A model generated the notes under the pieces. It ran no database searches and was not told the origin of the DNA. It worked only from the letters and a program-made list of their open reading frames with translations. Source: Rhizobium alarense (GTDB lineage: Bacteria; Pseudomonadota; Alphaproteobacteria; Rhizobiales; Rhizobiaceae). Taken from it: 62,179 bases of DNA. Below are positions 33,380-45,450 of this stretch, one piece after another. Numbering within the stretch: position 1 is the first letter of the stretch; the number at the start of each line of letters is the position of its first letter. The translations under genes were made by a program, and so were the position numbers. Location: contig NZ_JAKGBU010000023.1 in the NCBI RefSeq assembly GCF_021555155.1, positions 1 through 62,179 of the forward strand. The letters run 5' to 3'.

Positions 33380-34230
33380 GACGCGAAGCCCCGCAGAAGC
33401 TTGCCGATTACGGCCCGCTCGTCTTTCCGGCAGGCATGCTGGTCGTTTTCTTCGTCGTCCCCTTCGCGACGATGATCGCCGTCTCCGTCTTCCGGCGCGA
33501 TCCGGCAGGCTTCTATGCGCCGGACTTCGTCCTCGACAACTACGCCCGCTTCCTCAGCCTTTTCTTCGGCAAGGTCCTGGGTTTCTCGCTGTTCCTCGCC
33601 GTCGCGGTCGCGATCTGCTGTATCGTCCTTGCTGTACCCTTCACCTACCTGCTTTCGCGCGCCAGACGCAGCAGTCAGGTACTCTGGCTCGTGGTGCTGC
33701 TCTCGGTCCTCTCGCTTTCCGAAGTCATCATCGGCTTTGCCTGGTCGACGCTATTCTCGCGCACGGCAGGCATCACCAACCTTTTCGTGGCGATCGGCCT
33801 GATGGAGCAGCCGGTGGCGCTCAATCCGAGCTTCGGCGCAGTGTTGACCGCCATGGTCTATCAGGCACTGCCCTATACGGTACTCGTACTCTATCCCGCC
33901 CTGGTGCGGCTCGATCCGACGCTGACCGAAGCTGCGCGTACGCTCGGCGCCTCGCCGCTCAAGGCTTTCTTCACGGTTGTCGTGCCGGCGCTCCGCAACA
34001 CGATCGTCGCGACGCTCATCATGGTCTTCATCTTCGCCCTCGGCTCCTACCTGCTGCCGCAGATTCTTGGCCGGCCGCAGCACTGGACGCTCTCCGTGCT
34101 CATCACCGACCAGGCGATCTACCAGTCCAACATGCCGTTCGCCGCCGCGATGGCCGTCTTCCTCGTGCTCGTCACGCTCGGCCTCGTGGCGCTGACGGTC
34201 TATGCCGGTCGCAAGGGAGAACCCGTATGA
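33376..34230 (+). CDS. PotB-like ABC transporter permease
   Basis: 284 residues, six predicted membrane helices, with the EAA loop at EAARTLGASPLKAFFTVVVP. The start ATG at 33376 overlaps the ATPase stop by four bases and its own stop overlaps the second permease by four bases. It forms one half of the membrane channel. Confidence 0.88.
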   Translation: MRREAPQKLADYGPLVFPAGMLVVFFVVPFATMIAVSVFRRDPAGFYAPDFVLDNYARFLSLFFGKVLGFSLFLAVAVAICCIVLAVPFTYLLSRARRSSQVLWLVVLLSVLSLSEVIIGFAWSTLFSRTAGITNLFVAIGLMEQPVALNPSFGAVLTAMVYQALPYTVLVLYPALVRLDPTLTEAARTLGASPLKAFFTVVVPALRNTIVATLIMVFIFALGSYLLPQILGRPQHWTLSVLITDQAIYQSNMPFAAAMAVFLVLVTLGLVALTVYAGRKGEPV

Positions 34231-35024
34231 CCGCGCTTCTACAACGGGTCTATTTCGCGCTTTTCGGTCTGTTCCTGGCATTGCCGCTCATCGTCGTGGC
34301 GGGCGTCTCGGTCAACGAGAAGCAGAATCTCGCCTTTCCGCCGGAAGGCTTCTCCCTCGGCTGGTACGGCGAGATCTTCGCCAATCCGGAATGGCGGAAC
34401 GCGCTGTTTGCCTCCGTGACGCTTGCGGCGCTCTCGGCGGCCGTGGCGCTGCTGATCGCGCTGCCGCTCGCCTGGTTCCTCTGGCGACGCCACGCGCCCT
34501 GGGCGAACATCTTCCAGCTTCTGGGCGTTGCACCCTTCACCCTGCCGCCGGTCATCACGGCGCTCGGCCTCCTGACCTTCTGGGCGACGACCGGCTTCTA
34601 CGGCCAGCCGTTCACCGCCGTCATCAGCCACGCGATCTTCTTCGTGACCTTGCCGCTGGTGACGCTGTCGCTCGGCTTTTCCTCCATCGACCGTTCGCTG
34701 GTCGAGGCGGCGGCCACGATGGGCGCCGATGACCGCACGATCTTCCGCACGGTCGTCCTGCCGCTGATCCTGCCCTATCTCGTGTCGGGCTACGCCTTTG
34801 CCTTCGTTTTGTCGCTCAATGAATATATCGTCGCCTACATGACCGTCGGCTTCACCATGGAGACCCTGCCGATCAAGATTTTCAACGCGCTGCGCTACGG
34901 CTACACGCCGACCATGGCCTCGGTGACGATCCTCTTCGTCGCAATCGCGGCTGTCATTTTCGGTCTTGTCGCCCGCTTTGGCGACCTCCCGAAGCTGCTG
35001 GGCGCGATGTCGGGCAGGGACTAG
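34227..35024 (+). CDS. PotC-like ABC transporter permease
   Basis: 265 residues, six predicted membrane helices, with the EAA loop at VEAAATMGADDRTIFRTVVLP. It is the second half of the channel. The C-N hydrolase starts 10 bp after its stop, so the whole set is one operon. Confidence 0.88.
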   Translation: MTALLQRVYFALFGLFLALPLIVVAGVSVNEKQNLAFPPEGFSLGWYGEIFANPEWRNALFASVTLAALSAAVALLIALPLAWFLWRRHAPWANIFQLLGVAPFTLPPVITALGLLTFWATTGFYGQPFTAVISHAIFFVTLPLVTLSLGFSSIDRSLVEAAATMGADDRTIFRTVVLPLILPYLVSGYAFAFVLSLNEYIVAYMTVGFTMETLPIKIFNALRYGYTPTMASVTILFVAIAAVIFGLVARFGDLPKLLGAMSGRD

Positions 35025-35033
35025 GGCAGAAGG

Positions 35034-35813
35034 ATGAAGATCGCCGCCCTACAGATGCAGCCTGTCGCAGGCGATGTGGAGGCCAATATCGCCCGCATTT
35101 CGGAAGCCGCGAAGGAAGCTGCGGAAGCGGGCGCGAAGCTGCTCATCGCGCCGGAACTCGCGGTGACGGGCTACGGGGCCGGTGCTGCCTTTGCCGCTCT
35201 TTCATCGCCTGCGACCGGCTGGGCGTTGCAGAGGCTTTCGGCAATCGCGCGCGACAACGGGCTTGCGGTCATTGCAGGTTTCGCGGAACGGGAAGGTCCT
35301 GTCACCTACAACAGCGCGCTCTTCACGGACGGTATCGGCACCCATGCCGTCTACCGCAAGTCGCATCTCTACGGCGACTACGAGCGGCAATGGTTCACGC
35401 CCGAGCGTCCGACCTCGATCATGGTCACGCTGTGCGGCATCCGGCTCGGCATGCTGATCTGCTACGATGTGGAGTTCCCGGAAAATGTCCGGCGCCTGGC
35501 GCAGGATGGAGCCGACCTCGTCGTGGTACCGACGGCCCTGCCGAAGGGCTGGGCAGGCGACTTTATCGCGGGCAAGATGATCCAGGTCAGGGCCTTCGAG
35601 AACCAGGTCTTCGTCGCCTATGTCAACCACTGCGGCGCCGATGCGAAATTCACCTATGCCGGACTGACGCGCGTCGCCGCGCCCGACGGCAGCCTGCTCG
35701 CCGAGGCGCCGGCCGAAGGAAACACCCTGCTTGTCGTGGAGATCCGTCCCGACGATTTCGCCCGCTCCCGGGAAGAGAATACCTATCTCGGCGATCTGGC
35801 GCGCATCGGCTGA
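35034..35813 (+). CDS. Nitrilase-superfamily C-N hydrolase
   Basis: 259 residues with the triad Glu41 (PELAVTGY), Lys109 (YRKSHLYG) and Cys143 (ICYDVEFPE). It hydrolyses a non-peptide C-N bond, likely an omega-amide or carbamoyl compound. As the last gene of an operon with a ureohydrolase and Pot-type importer, it could act on N-carbamoylputrescine or 4-guanidinobutyramide; the latter would feed guanidinobutyrate to the ureohydrolase. The substrate is inferred from context only. AGAAGG precedes the ATG. Confidence 0.88.
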   Translation: MKIAALQMQPVAGDVEANIARISEAAKEAAEAGAKLLIAPELAVTGYGAGAAFAALSSPATGWALQRLSAIARDNGLAVIAGFAEREGPVTYNSALFTDGIGTHAVYRKSHLYGDYERQWFTPERPTSIMVTLCGIRLGMLICYDVEFPENVRRLAQDGADLVVVPTALPKGWAGDFIAGKMIQVRAFENQVFVAYVNHCGADAKFTYAGLTRVAAPDGSLLAEAPAEGNTLLVVEIRPDDFARSREENTYLGDLARIG

Positions 35814-35856
35814 CGGTACGTCGTCCTCGCCGCGGCCGCCTCCCGACGCACCGGCT

Positions 35857-36573
35857 TCAATCGAATGGACAGGGCCAACTCGATGGCGCCGCCAGGCCTT
35901 CGGGGAGTTTGGTATCGGCGTTGCCGCAGGACAGGTTGATCTGCTCCTGTGTGAGACCTTTCGCCTGCGTGAGGTCGATGCCCTCGATGCGTGTCAGATA
36001 CATGAAGGCACGGTCGAAGACGAGAGATCCCTCGAAGATCGTATCGGAGAAATCGGCCCGGGACAGATTCGCGAGCGTGAAGCGGGTGCCGGTTATCGTT
36101 GCGCCTTTGAACTCGGCGCGCCCGAGTTCGGCCTTCTCGAAATCGGCGTTGGTAAGGTTGGCGCCGGAGAAGTCGGCTCGCTGCAGTTCTGCCCCGACAA
36201 AGGAGGCTCCTTCGGCCTGCATGTTCGAAAATCCCGTCCTATATCCTTCGACCTTCTGGAAGTTCGTCTTTTCTGCCTTGGCGCCCTTCAGCCAGGCGCG
36301 CACGAGCGTCGTCTTCTCGAGGCTCGCTCCACTGATGTCCGCGCCGGAGAGATCGGTCAGGCTGAAATCGGCACCGTCGAGCTTCGCTCCCTGAAGCGGG
36401 CTGCCCTGCAGCATGATGTTCTTCTTGCTGCAGTCGGTCCAGTCGACATAGTTGGCGGGGAGGGCTCCGCAGGCGGCTCCATGGGCGGGTGCGCTGGCGA
36501 GAAGTGACACAAGGGCGGCTGCGCAGAATGAAGAACCGGCCGCCAGTGTTCGTCTTGTCACGCCTCGTGCCAC
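35857..36573 (-). CDS. Exported pentapeptide-repeat protein
   Basis: 238 residues. An N-terminal signal (TRRTLAAG and a hydrophobic run, cleavage near AHG-AAC; possibly Tat) is followed by about 20 pentapeptide units of the A(D/N)LxG kind from about residue 58 to 190, expected to fold as a right-handed beta helix. Four cysteines flank the repeats. Function unknown; the gene is alone and converges with the C-N hydrolase gene. Confidence 0.82.
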   Translation of the reverse strand: MARGVTRRTLAAGSSFCAAALVSLLASAPAHGAACGALPANYVDWTDCSKKNIMLQGSPLQGAKLDGADFSLTDLSGADISGASLEKTTLVRAWLKGAKAEKTNFQKVEGYRTGFSNMQAEGASFVGAELQRADFSGANLTNADFEKAELGRAEFKGATITGTRFTLANLSRADFSDTIFEGSLVFDRAFMYLTRIEGIDLTQAKGLTQEQINLSCGNADTKLPEGLAAPSSWPCPFD

Positions 36574-36749
36574 GCCAGTCCTCCCGTCGACAAAGCCTCA
36601 GTGCCTTCACATGGAACTACACAATAGCGATTTCAACGCTTTTCGCGTCAGAAACACGCGTAACACGAAAGAATGATCAATCGATGATCGCCACACCGAA
36701 GACGGGTGCGGCGGCGGCGCTCGTCTTCGTTATGTCGCGGTCCGTGGCC

Positions 36750-38243
36750 TCAGTGGCTGTCGGCCAGCTTGGCGGCCGCGACCGAAGCCGCCTCCTTCCC
36801 GTCGACGCCGTTGAAGAAAGCGTTCAGCAGCACAGCCGTCAGGGAGGCCAGCACGATGCCGGATTCGATCAGCGGATGGATCGCATGCGGCATCCAGATC
36901 AGGAAGTTCGGGGCGATCAGCGGAATGAGTCCGAAACCGACCGAAACGGCGACGACGAAGAGGTTGTTGCGCGAGGTTCGGAAGTCCACCGTCGAGAGAA
37001 TGCGGATGCCCGTCGCGGCGACCATGCCGAACATCACGAGGCCGGCGCCGCCGAGAACGAACGTCGGCACGGCCTCCACAAGCGCGCCCATCTTCGGCAC
37101 GAGACCAAGCACGATCATGATCGCGCCGCCCATCACACAGACATAGCGGCTCTTCACCCCCGTTACGCCGACCAGCCCGACATTCTGCGAGAAGCTCGTA
37201 TAGGGGAAGGTGTTGAAAAGGCCGCCGATGACGGTGCCGAGTCCGTCCACCCTCAGCCCCGCCGTCAGTTGCTGCCGGGAGACCTGACGCTGCGTCATTT
37301 CGCGGAGTGCCAGGAACATGCCGGTCGATTCGATCATCACGACGATCATGACCAGCGTCATGGTGAGGATGAGGACCGGATCGAAGATCGGCATGCCGAA
37401 GCGCAGCGGGGTTATCACCTCGATCCATCCCGCCGTCGCGACGCGATCGAAATGCATCATGCCGAGCAGGGTGGCCAGCACGCATCCGATCACGATGCCG
37501 ATGAGCACCGCGATATTGGCGATGAGGCCGCGGCCGAAGCGGGCAACGAGCAGGATGCTGATAAGCACGACCGCCGACAGCGCCACATGGCTCGGCTGGG
37601 CATAGATCGGGTTCGGCGTGGTCGCCGTCAGCGTGAGGCCCTGCGGCAGAGCGGGCACGCCCGCCGCTCCGGACTCCGCCAGCGCCTTGACCGAAGCGAG
37701 CCATTCGGAATGGGCAGGATCCACCAGCTTCGGTGCCGTCGGGCCGAACGGATTGCCGAAGACCCAGTTGATGCCCACCCGCATCAGCGTCACGCCGATG
37801 ACGAGGATGATCGTGCCGGTCACAACCGGCGGAAAGAGCCGCAGCAGGCGACCCATCAGCGGGGCAATGAGGAAGGCGATCAGACCGGCGCCGATGATGG
37901 CGCCAAAGATCAGCCGTGCACCCTCGACGCCCGGCGTCATGGTCGCCATCGAGACCATGGGGCCAACGGAGGCGAAGGTCACGCCCATCATCACCGGCAG
38001 TTTGATGCCGCAGTGGCGCGTCAATCCGAAGGACTGGATGATGGTGACGATGCCGCAGACGAAGAGATCGGCCGAGATAAGATAAGCCACATCCTCGGGG
38101 CTGAGCTGCAATGCCCGCCCGACGATCAGCGGTACCGCGACCGCTCCGCCATACATCACGAGAACATGTTGAAGCCCCAGCGTGCCGAGCCTGCCGAGCG
38201 GCAGCTTCTCGTCCACCGGGTGTACGGAATTGGTGTCGGCCAT
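36750..38243 (-). CDS. NCS2 family purine (xanthine/uric acid type) permease
   Basis: 497 residues with about 14 membrane segments. The N-terminal LGLQHVLVMYGGAVAVPLIVG and the motif GGLFNTFPYTSFSQNVG near 330-346 are those of nucleobase-cation symporters. The overall form resembles xanthine/uric acid permeases (XanQ, UacT). It imports a purine with protons. The ATG at 38243 has GGAGGG four bases upstream. It lies 190 bp downstream of thiD on the same strand; the gap makes a shared transcript uncertain. Confidence 0.87.
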   Translation of the reverse strand: MADTNSVHPVDEKLPLGRLGTLGLQHVLVMYGGAVAVPLIVGRALQLSPEDVAYLISADLFVCGIVTIIQSFGLTRHCGIKLPVMMGVTFASVGPMVSMATMTPGVEGARLIFGAIIGAGLIAFLIAPLMGRLLRLFPPVVTGTIILVIGVTLMRVGINWVFGNPFGPTAPKLVDPAHSEWLASVKALAESGAAGVPALPQGLTLTATTPNPIYAQPSHVALSAVVLISILLVARFGRGLIANIAVLIGIVIGCVLATLLGMMHFDRVATAGWIEVITPLRFGMPIFDPVLILTMTLVMIVVMIESTGMFLALREMTQRQVSRQQLTAGLRVDGLGTVIGGLFNTFPYTSFSQNVGLVGVTGVKSRYVCVMGGAIMIVLGLVPKMGALVEAVPTFVLGGAGLVMFGMVAATGIRILSTVDFRTSRNNLFVVAVSVGFGLIPLIAPNFLIWMPHAIHPLIESGIVLASLTAVLLNAFFNGVDGKEAASVAAAKLADSH

Positions 38244-38432
38244 GATACCCTCCATCGCATCGACCGGATGGCTTCAACCAGTCCTCCACCGCCTGAAGCC
38301 GGGCTATCATTCGTGCGACCGAAGGAAGCAACAACTTGTTTGCAGGGCGAAACTGTTTCTGGATTCCGAAGGCAATAGGCACTGTGCCAGAAGCCTGAGC
38401 GTCGCCGATCACTGTCGAAAATGCAAGCCTGA

Positions 38433-39185
38433 TTATTGCAGTGCAACAAGTGCCGCGTGGACGTATGCCTTGGCTTGCGAGATCGCCGTCTCCGTGTCCA
38501 GACCGGCAGCAAGTCCGCCGGCGACGGCGCTCGACAGCGCGCAACCCGTTCCCCGCATCGATGCTTGCAGCCGCGGCAGGGTGAAACGCCGGGGAGGGCG
38601 GTCCCGGTACAGGAGAATGTCGGTGGCCATCTCGCCCGAATCCCCGTGCCCGCCCTTGACGAGCACCGCGCCGGCGCCGGCGTCCAGCAGGTGCCGCGCC
38701 TGTCCCAAGGCGTCCGCAGCGTTCGTTGCAGTCGGACCTCCCGCCAGCGCTGCGAGTTCCGGCAGGTTCGGCGCAACAAGGCTCGCCAGCCGGAAGAGCC
38801 GTCGGCGCGATTCCGCAAGCCCCGGTCCGGCGGCAAGAGCGCCACCCGACGAGGCGGCGAGAACGGGATCGACGATGACGGGCAGGACCGGATGAGCGTC
38901 GAGCACATCGCAGACCGCGTCGATCACGTCGGCCGTGGGGAGCATGCCGATCTTGATGGCGCCAACTGCATCCGCTTCGAGCGCCGCCCGCATCTGCGCA
39001 GCAACAAGCGCCGCCGGAATGACTTCGACATGGATGACCGCCGCATGGGTCTGAACGGTTACCGCCGTGACGGCGACGCTCGTCGAGAGGCCCATGGCGG
39101 CGAGTGTCGCGATATCGCGCACGATGCCGGCGCCGCCTGACGAGTCCGACCCTCCCACGACGAGAACACGGCCATTTGCCCTCAT
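38433..39185 (-). CDS. thiD: Hydroxymethylpyrimidine/phosphomethylpyrimidine kinase
   Basis: 250 residues of the ribokinase-like ThiD fold: VVGGSDSSGGAGI near the start, VVVKGGHG-like ALVKGGHGDSGE, and the anion hole GTGCALSSA. It phosphorylates HMP and HMP-P in thiamine synthesis. The ATG at 39185 overlaps the thiE stop by four bases. It is the last gene of the TPP-riboswitch-controlled thi operon. Confidence 0.9.
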   Translation of the reverse strand: MRANGRVLVVGGSDSSGGAGIVRDIATLAAMGLSTSVAVTAVTVQTHAAVIHVEVIPAALVAAQMRAALEADAVGAIKIGMLPTADVIDAVCDVLDAHPVLPVIVDPVLAASSGGALAAGPGLAESRRRLFRLASLVAPNLPELAALAGGPTATNAADALGQARHLLDAGAGAVLVKGGHGDSGEMATDILLYRDRPPRRFTLPRLQASMRGTGCALSSAVAGGLAAGLDTETAISQAKAYVHAALVALQ

Positions 39186-39787
39186 CGCCAGGATTCCGTT
39201 GCCGCGATCCATTCGCGCGCTCGCGCTTCCGGATCGGCGTTGAGGGTGATGTCGGTGACGACGGCAGCGCTGTCGGCACCGTTCGCGAAGACGGCCGGCA
39301 GGCGTTCCGGGTTAAGACCGCCGATCGCAACCAGGGGCAGCGGCGCGACGCGCCGTTTCCATAACCCGAGACGTTCGACACCCTGCGGCGCCCATCGCAT
39401 CTTCTTGAGGATCGTCGGCCAGACCGGACCGAGCGCCACATAGTCTGGTCCTGCGGCAAGCGCCGTGTCGAGTTCGGTTTCGTCATGGGTGGAGAGACCG
39501 AGCTTCAGGCCGGCGGCGCGGATGGCGCCGACATCGGCCGCAGCCAGATCCTCCTGGCCGAGATGCACGAAGTCGCAGCCCTCTTCGATCGCAATCCGCC
39601 AGTGGTCGTTGACGACCAGCTGGCAGCCTTGGGCGGCGCAGGCGGTTCGTGCACGGCGGATTTCGGCGCGCAGCCGGTCGTCCGGCTGGTTCTTCATGCG
39701 CAGTTGCACCAGCCTGACGCCGACCGGCACGAGGCGCTCGATCCAGTCCGCGCTGTCGACGATGAGATAGAAGGGATCGAGCTTCAT
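39182..39787 (-). CDS. thiE: Thiamine phosphate synthase
   Basis: 201 residues with a TIM-barrel ThiE pattern: [45 protein letters not shown] and [10 protein letters not shown]. It joins HMP-PP and thiazole phosphate. It overlaps thiG by four bases upstream and thiD by four downstream. This is the shorter, divergent ThiE type common in rhizobial thiCOGE operons. Confidence 0.88.
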   Translation of the reverse strand: MKLDPFYLIVDSADWIERLVPVGVRLVQLRMKNQPDDRLRAEIRRARTACAAQGCQLVVNDHWRIAIEEGCDFVHLGQEDLAAADVGAIRAAGLKLGLSTHDETELDTALAAGPDYVALGPVWPTILKKMRWAPQGVERLGLWKRRVAPLPLVAIGGLNPERLPAVFANGADSAAVVTDITLNADPEARAREWIAATESWR

Positions 39788-40557
39788 GAGAAGACGGCCT
39801 TTCCGATGACGGGGGTGGAGGGAACAGCCATGTCGCGCGGTTCGAGCGGTACCGCAGCATGCGCAAGGCGGCCGGCCTCGATGGCGAGCGCGAAGGCTTC
39901 GGCCATGGCGGCCGGGTCACCGGCGCCGGCAACGGCGGTGTTGAGCAGCACCGCATCATAGCCGAGTTCCATGACCACGCTCGCATGCGAGGGGCGGCCG
40001 ATGCCGGCATCGACGATCAGCGGGATTTCGGGAAAGTGCGCGCGGAAGGCCCGCAGCGCCGTCGGGTTCACCGGCCCCATCGCCGAACCTATCGGCGCGC
40101 ACCAGGGCATCAGCACGCGGCAACCGGCCTCCAGCAGCCTTTCCGCAACGACGAGATCGTCGGTTGTATAGGGAAAGACCTGAAAGCCCTCGCCGGTCAG
40201 GATGCGCGCCGCCTCGACGAGACCGAAGACATCGGGTTGCAGTGTATCATGGTGGCCGATCACCTCCAGCTTGATCCAGTCGGTGCGAAAGACCTCGCGC
40301 GCCATCTGCGCCGTCAGCACGGCTTCCTTGACGCTGTGGCAGCCGGCGGTATTGGGCAGAACGCGCACGCCGAGCTCGCGGATCAGCTCGAAGAAGGCGC
40401 CACCGCCCTTGCCGCCAGCTGTCTCACGGCGCAGCGACACGGTAACGATCTCCGCCTGCGAGCGCCGCACCGCCTCGGCGAGTATGGTGGGGGAGGGGTA
40501 GCGGGCCGTGCCGAGCAGGAGGCGCGATTGTACGTCGACATCGTAGAGTTTCGGCAT
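39784..40557 (-). CDS. thiG: Thiazole synthase
   Basis: 257 residues, TIM barrel. Diagnostic segments are [55 protein letters not shown] and [11 protein letters not shown]. It forms the thiazole ring from DXP, the ThiO product and ThiS-thiocarboxylate. It lies one base from thiS, between thiS and thiE in the operon. Confidence 0.94.
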   Translation of the reverse strand: MPKLYDVDVQSRLLLGTARYPSPTILAEAVRRSQAEIVTVSLRRETAGGKGGGAFFELIRELGVRVLPNTAGCHSVKEAVLTAQMAREVFRTDWIKLEVIGHHDTLQPDVFGLVEAARILTGEGFQVFPYTTDDLVVAERLLEAGCRVLMPWCAPIGSAMGPVNPTALRAFRAHFPEIPLIVDAGIGRPSHASVVMELGYDAVLLNTAVAGAGDPAAMAEAFALAIEAGRLAHAAVPLEPRDMAVPSTPVIGKAVFS

Positions 40558-40558
40558 G

Positions 40559-40752
40559 TCAGCCTCCCTGCATGGGCGAGAGGATTTCGATGCGGTCGCG
40601 CTCGCCGAGCGTGAAGGTGTCGCGGTCCTCGCGGTGCACCAGTTCGCCGTTCACCGCCGTCGCCAGCCAGTCGCCCTCGTAGTCGAGGACGGAGAGCAGG
40701 TCCGCGAGCGTTGCGGCCACGACGACCTGTTCCTCGCCGTTGATGATAAGGG

Positions 40753-40756
<4 letters not shown>
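40559..40756 (-). CDS. thiS: Thiamine sulphur carrier protein
   Basis: 65 residues, a ubiquitin-like protein ending in the required Gly-Gly (LSPMQGG). It carries the sulphur for the thiazole ring as a C-terminal thiocarboxylate. The start overlaps the thiO stop by four bases. The activating enzyme ThiF is not in the window. Confidence 0.92.
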
Positions 40757-43658
<2,902 letters not shown>

Positions 43659-43669
43659 TCAGCGCTTGC

Positions 43670-43775
43670 ACCGTCCCTACGCCAGCATGAACTGGATCAG
43701 GTTCAACGGGTCACTGCGCTGCGAAGGGCCGAAGCCCCGGATGCCAGCAGTATCTCAGCCCCTTGTCGGGACCCC
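43670..43775 (-). ncRNA. TPP riboswitch (THI element)
   Basis: Read on the minus strand, GTCCC (43772..43768) and GGGAC (43677..43673) close stem P1. Between them lie the conserved GGGGCTGAGA box and, further on, CCCGTTGAACCTGATC and AGTTCATGCTGGCGTAGGGA in order, with a variable P3a hairpin (GGGGCTTCGGCCCT) between. This matches the THI-box aptamer. It ends about 110 nt before thiC; the expression platform probably hides the GGAG ribosome binding site. Confidence 0.95.
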
Positions 43776-43852
43776 CCTGGTGAATGCCCGATCATAACGG
43801 CGCGGGGGGACGACATGCAAGAGGGAATGTCCCTTTGCTGCGCGAAGCTCTT

Positions 43853-44626
43853 TCAACGGTGCGGTAGAAGGCGTGCCCGATCGGCGTCGAGGCGGACCAC
43901 CGTCAGGCGCCCGGTGGCGAAACAGGCCGTATCGATTGCAATGCGGTCATCGCTGATGACCGGAACTTCGACAGGCGTATGCCCGTGCACGACGGTGAGC
44001 GGCAGGCACGGTCCCTCGCTGAGAAACGGCTCGCGTATCCAGAGCAGGTCCTGATCCTCCTGATGTTTCAGCGGCACGCCAGGCCTCAGCCCCGCGTGAA
44101 CGAGAACGAAGCGGCCGACGGTCGCAAGCGCCGCCAGATCCTCGAGGAACCGGATATGCCGATCCGGCACCGTTTTCTGAAGACGTTCGGCAAGCGCCAT
44201 CTTTCCGTCGGTGGATCGCAGGAAAGGATCGGGATCGATGCCATAGGCGCGAAACGTCGCGTCGGCACCGAAGTCGAACCAGGCGAAATTGCCGGCGGGA
44301 TCGCGCAGGAAGCGGAGAAAGGCATCATCATGGTTGCCACAAAGGGCGATGCGCCGGAGAGCATCCTCGTGATCGTCGCGGGCGAGATGGTCGAGCACCA
44401 GCGATGAATGCGGCCCCCGGTCCACATAATCGCCGAGATAGACGACGGTTGCCCTTCGGTCGCCGCCGCCGAGGTCGGCAAGGATTCGGCGTTCGGCGTC
44501 GAGCAGCTGGGCGAAGCATCCGTGGACATCGCCGATCGCATAGACCGGAAAGGCTGACCCGTCGAGCGTCAGCCGGCTACGGAGCGGGAAGGCGGTGCGG
44601 CGAAAGCGGTGCAGGATCGATTTCAT
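43853..44626 (-). CDS. PPP-family metallophosphatase (serine/threonine phosphatase-like)
   Basis: 257 residues with the calcineurin-like metal motifs GDVHG (in YAIGDVHGCFAQL), GDYVDRG and GNHD, plus the two downstream His positions in VHAGLRPG and VVHGHTP. It resembles bacterial PrpA-type phosphatases that act on phosphoproteins or Ap4A. The start is uncertain: ATG 44626 has AGGAGC very close, and further in-frame ATGs lie upstream. It lies downstream of the TPP aptamer region in opposite relation to thiC, so it is a separate unit. Confidence 0.85.
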   Translation of the reverse strand: MKSILHRFRRTAFPLRSRLTLDGSAFPVYAIGDVHGCFAQLLDAERRILADLGGGDRRATVVYLGDYVDRGPHSSLVLDHLARDDHEDALRRIALCGNHDDAFLRFLRDPAGNFAWFDFGADATFRAYGIDPDPFLRSTDGKMALAERLQKTVPDRHIRFLEDLAALATVGRFVLVHAGLRPGVPLKHQEDQDLLWIREPFLSEGPCLPLTVVHGHTPVEVPVISDDRIAIDTACFATGRLTVVRLDADRARLLPHR

Positions 44627-44744
44627 TGCTCCTGCAATAGCCCCGTTCATTCGGCGGGAACAGTGGCAGATCGCATGAAGGCGCGATGCAGGCACTGCAA
44701 TGACCTGCGACACAATTGACGTATGACGACTTTCGAGCTATGAA

Positions 44745-44766
44745 TGACGAAATTTGAAAATCGTCA
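44745..44766. promoter_or_regulatory. Putative TetR operator (TGACGA-N10-TCGTCA)
   Basis: TGACGA at 44745..44750 and its exact complement TCGTCA at 44761..44766 flank a 10-base AT-rich spacer, 18 bp before the TetR start. Extra TGACG copies lie just upstream at 44717 and 44724. A repressor site for the adjacent TetR gene is likely. Confidence 0.5.
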
Positions 44767-44783
44767 CTCGTCAGGGTCACGCC

Positions 44784-45395
44784 ATGAATGACATTGCCCT
44801 TCTTGAAGCCGGACAGGATGCGGTGCGCCAAGAAAACATCAACCGCATCCTGGATGTAGCGGAGCGCCTCTTCCGCCACTATGGCTACAGCAAGACGACA
44901 GTCGCAGATATCGCACGCGACCTCGGCATGTCGGCTGCGAATATCTACCGGTTCTTCGCCTCCAAGCAGGACATTCACCAGGCGCTCTGCAGCCGCATGC
45001 TGCAGGCAGGCTACGATCTCGCCCGTTCGGTCGCCGAAGAACCCTCAAGCGCTGCCGAGCGGCTGCGACGCTACGCCTCTACGCAGCATCAGATGACCGT
45101 CGATACCATGCTCGATCAGGAGAAGGTGCACGAGATGGTCGTCGTTGCGATCGAGCGTGACTGGCATGTCATCGAAAAGCACATCATCAGATTGCATGCG
45201 ATCGTCGCGGAGATTATCGCGGATGGCATCGCGGCCGGCGAGTTCCGCCCGCAGGATCCCGTCATTGCGTCGAAATGTTTCGGCGCGAGCCTCGTTACGC
45301 TGTGCCACCCGCAGATGGTTGCGCAGTGCCTGATGAAAGAAAACCAGGCGCGGGCCGAAGACCTGATCGAATTCGCCATACAGGCGCTGCGATGA
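44784..45395 (+). CDS. TetR-family transcriptional regulator
   Basis: 203 residues. The N-terminal TetR helix-turn-helix (about 17-63) reads AERLFRHYGYSKTTVADIARDLGMS, then a helical ligand domain. I start at ATG 44784 rather than an earlier non-ATG codon. It is 55 bp upstream of an RND efflux operon on the same strand and most likely represses it. An inverted repeat upstream is a candidate operator. Confidence 0.87.
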   Translation: MNDIALLEAGQDAVRQENINRILDVAERLFRHYGYSKTTVADIARDLGMSAANIYRFFASKQDIHQALCSRMLQAGYDLARSVAEEPSSAAERLRRYASTQHQMTVDTMLDQEKVHEMVVVAIERDWHVIEKHIIRLHAIVAEIIADGIAAGEFRPQDPVIASKCFGASLVTLCHPQMVAQCLMKENQARAEDLIEFAIQALR

Positions 45396-45450
45396 CCGAA
45401 TGCGCTCGCCGCGCGATCGGTGGAAGCCCATTTTTTGTTGGAGAGCGAAG

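Noticed and set aside
38244-38432. Possible purine-type riboswitch before the NCS2 permease
   Set aside because: I looked for the conserved purine aptamer core and for known xanthine-motif features and found neither clearly.
36730-39486. 918-codon frame on the minus strand over the NCS2 permease, thiD and thiE
   Set aside because: Arg/Gly/His-rich low-complexity translation running through three well-supported genes in another frame.
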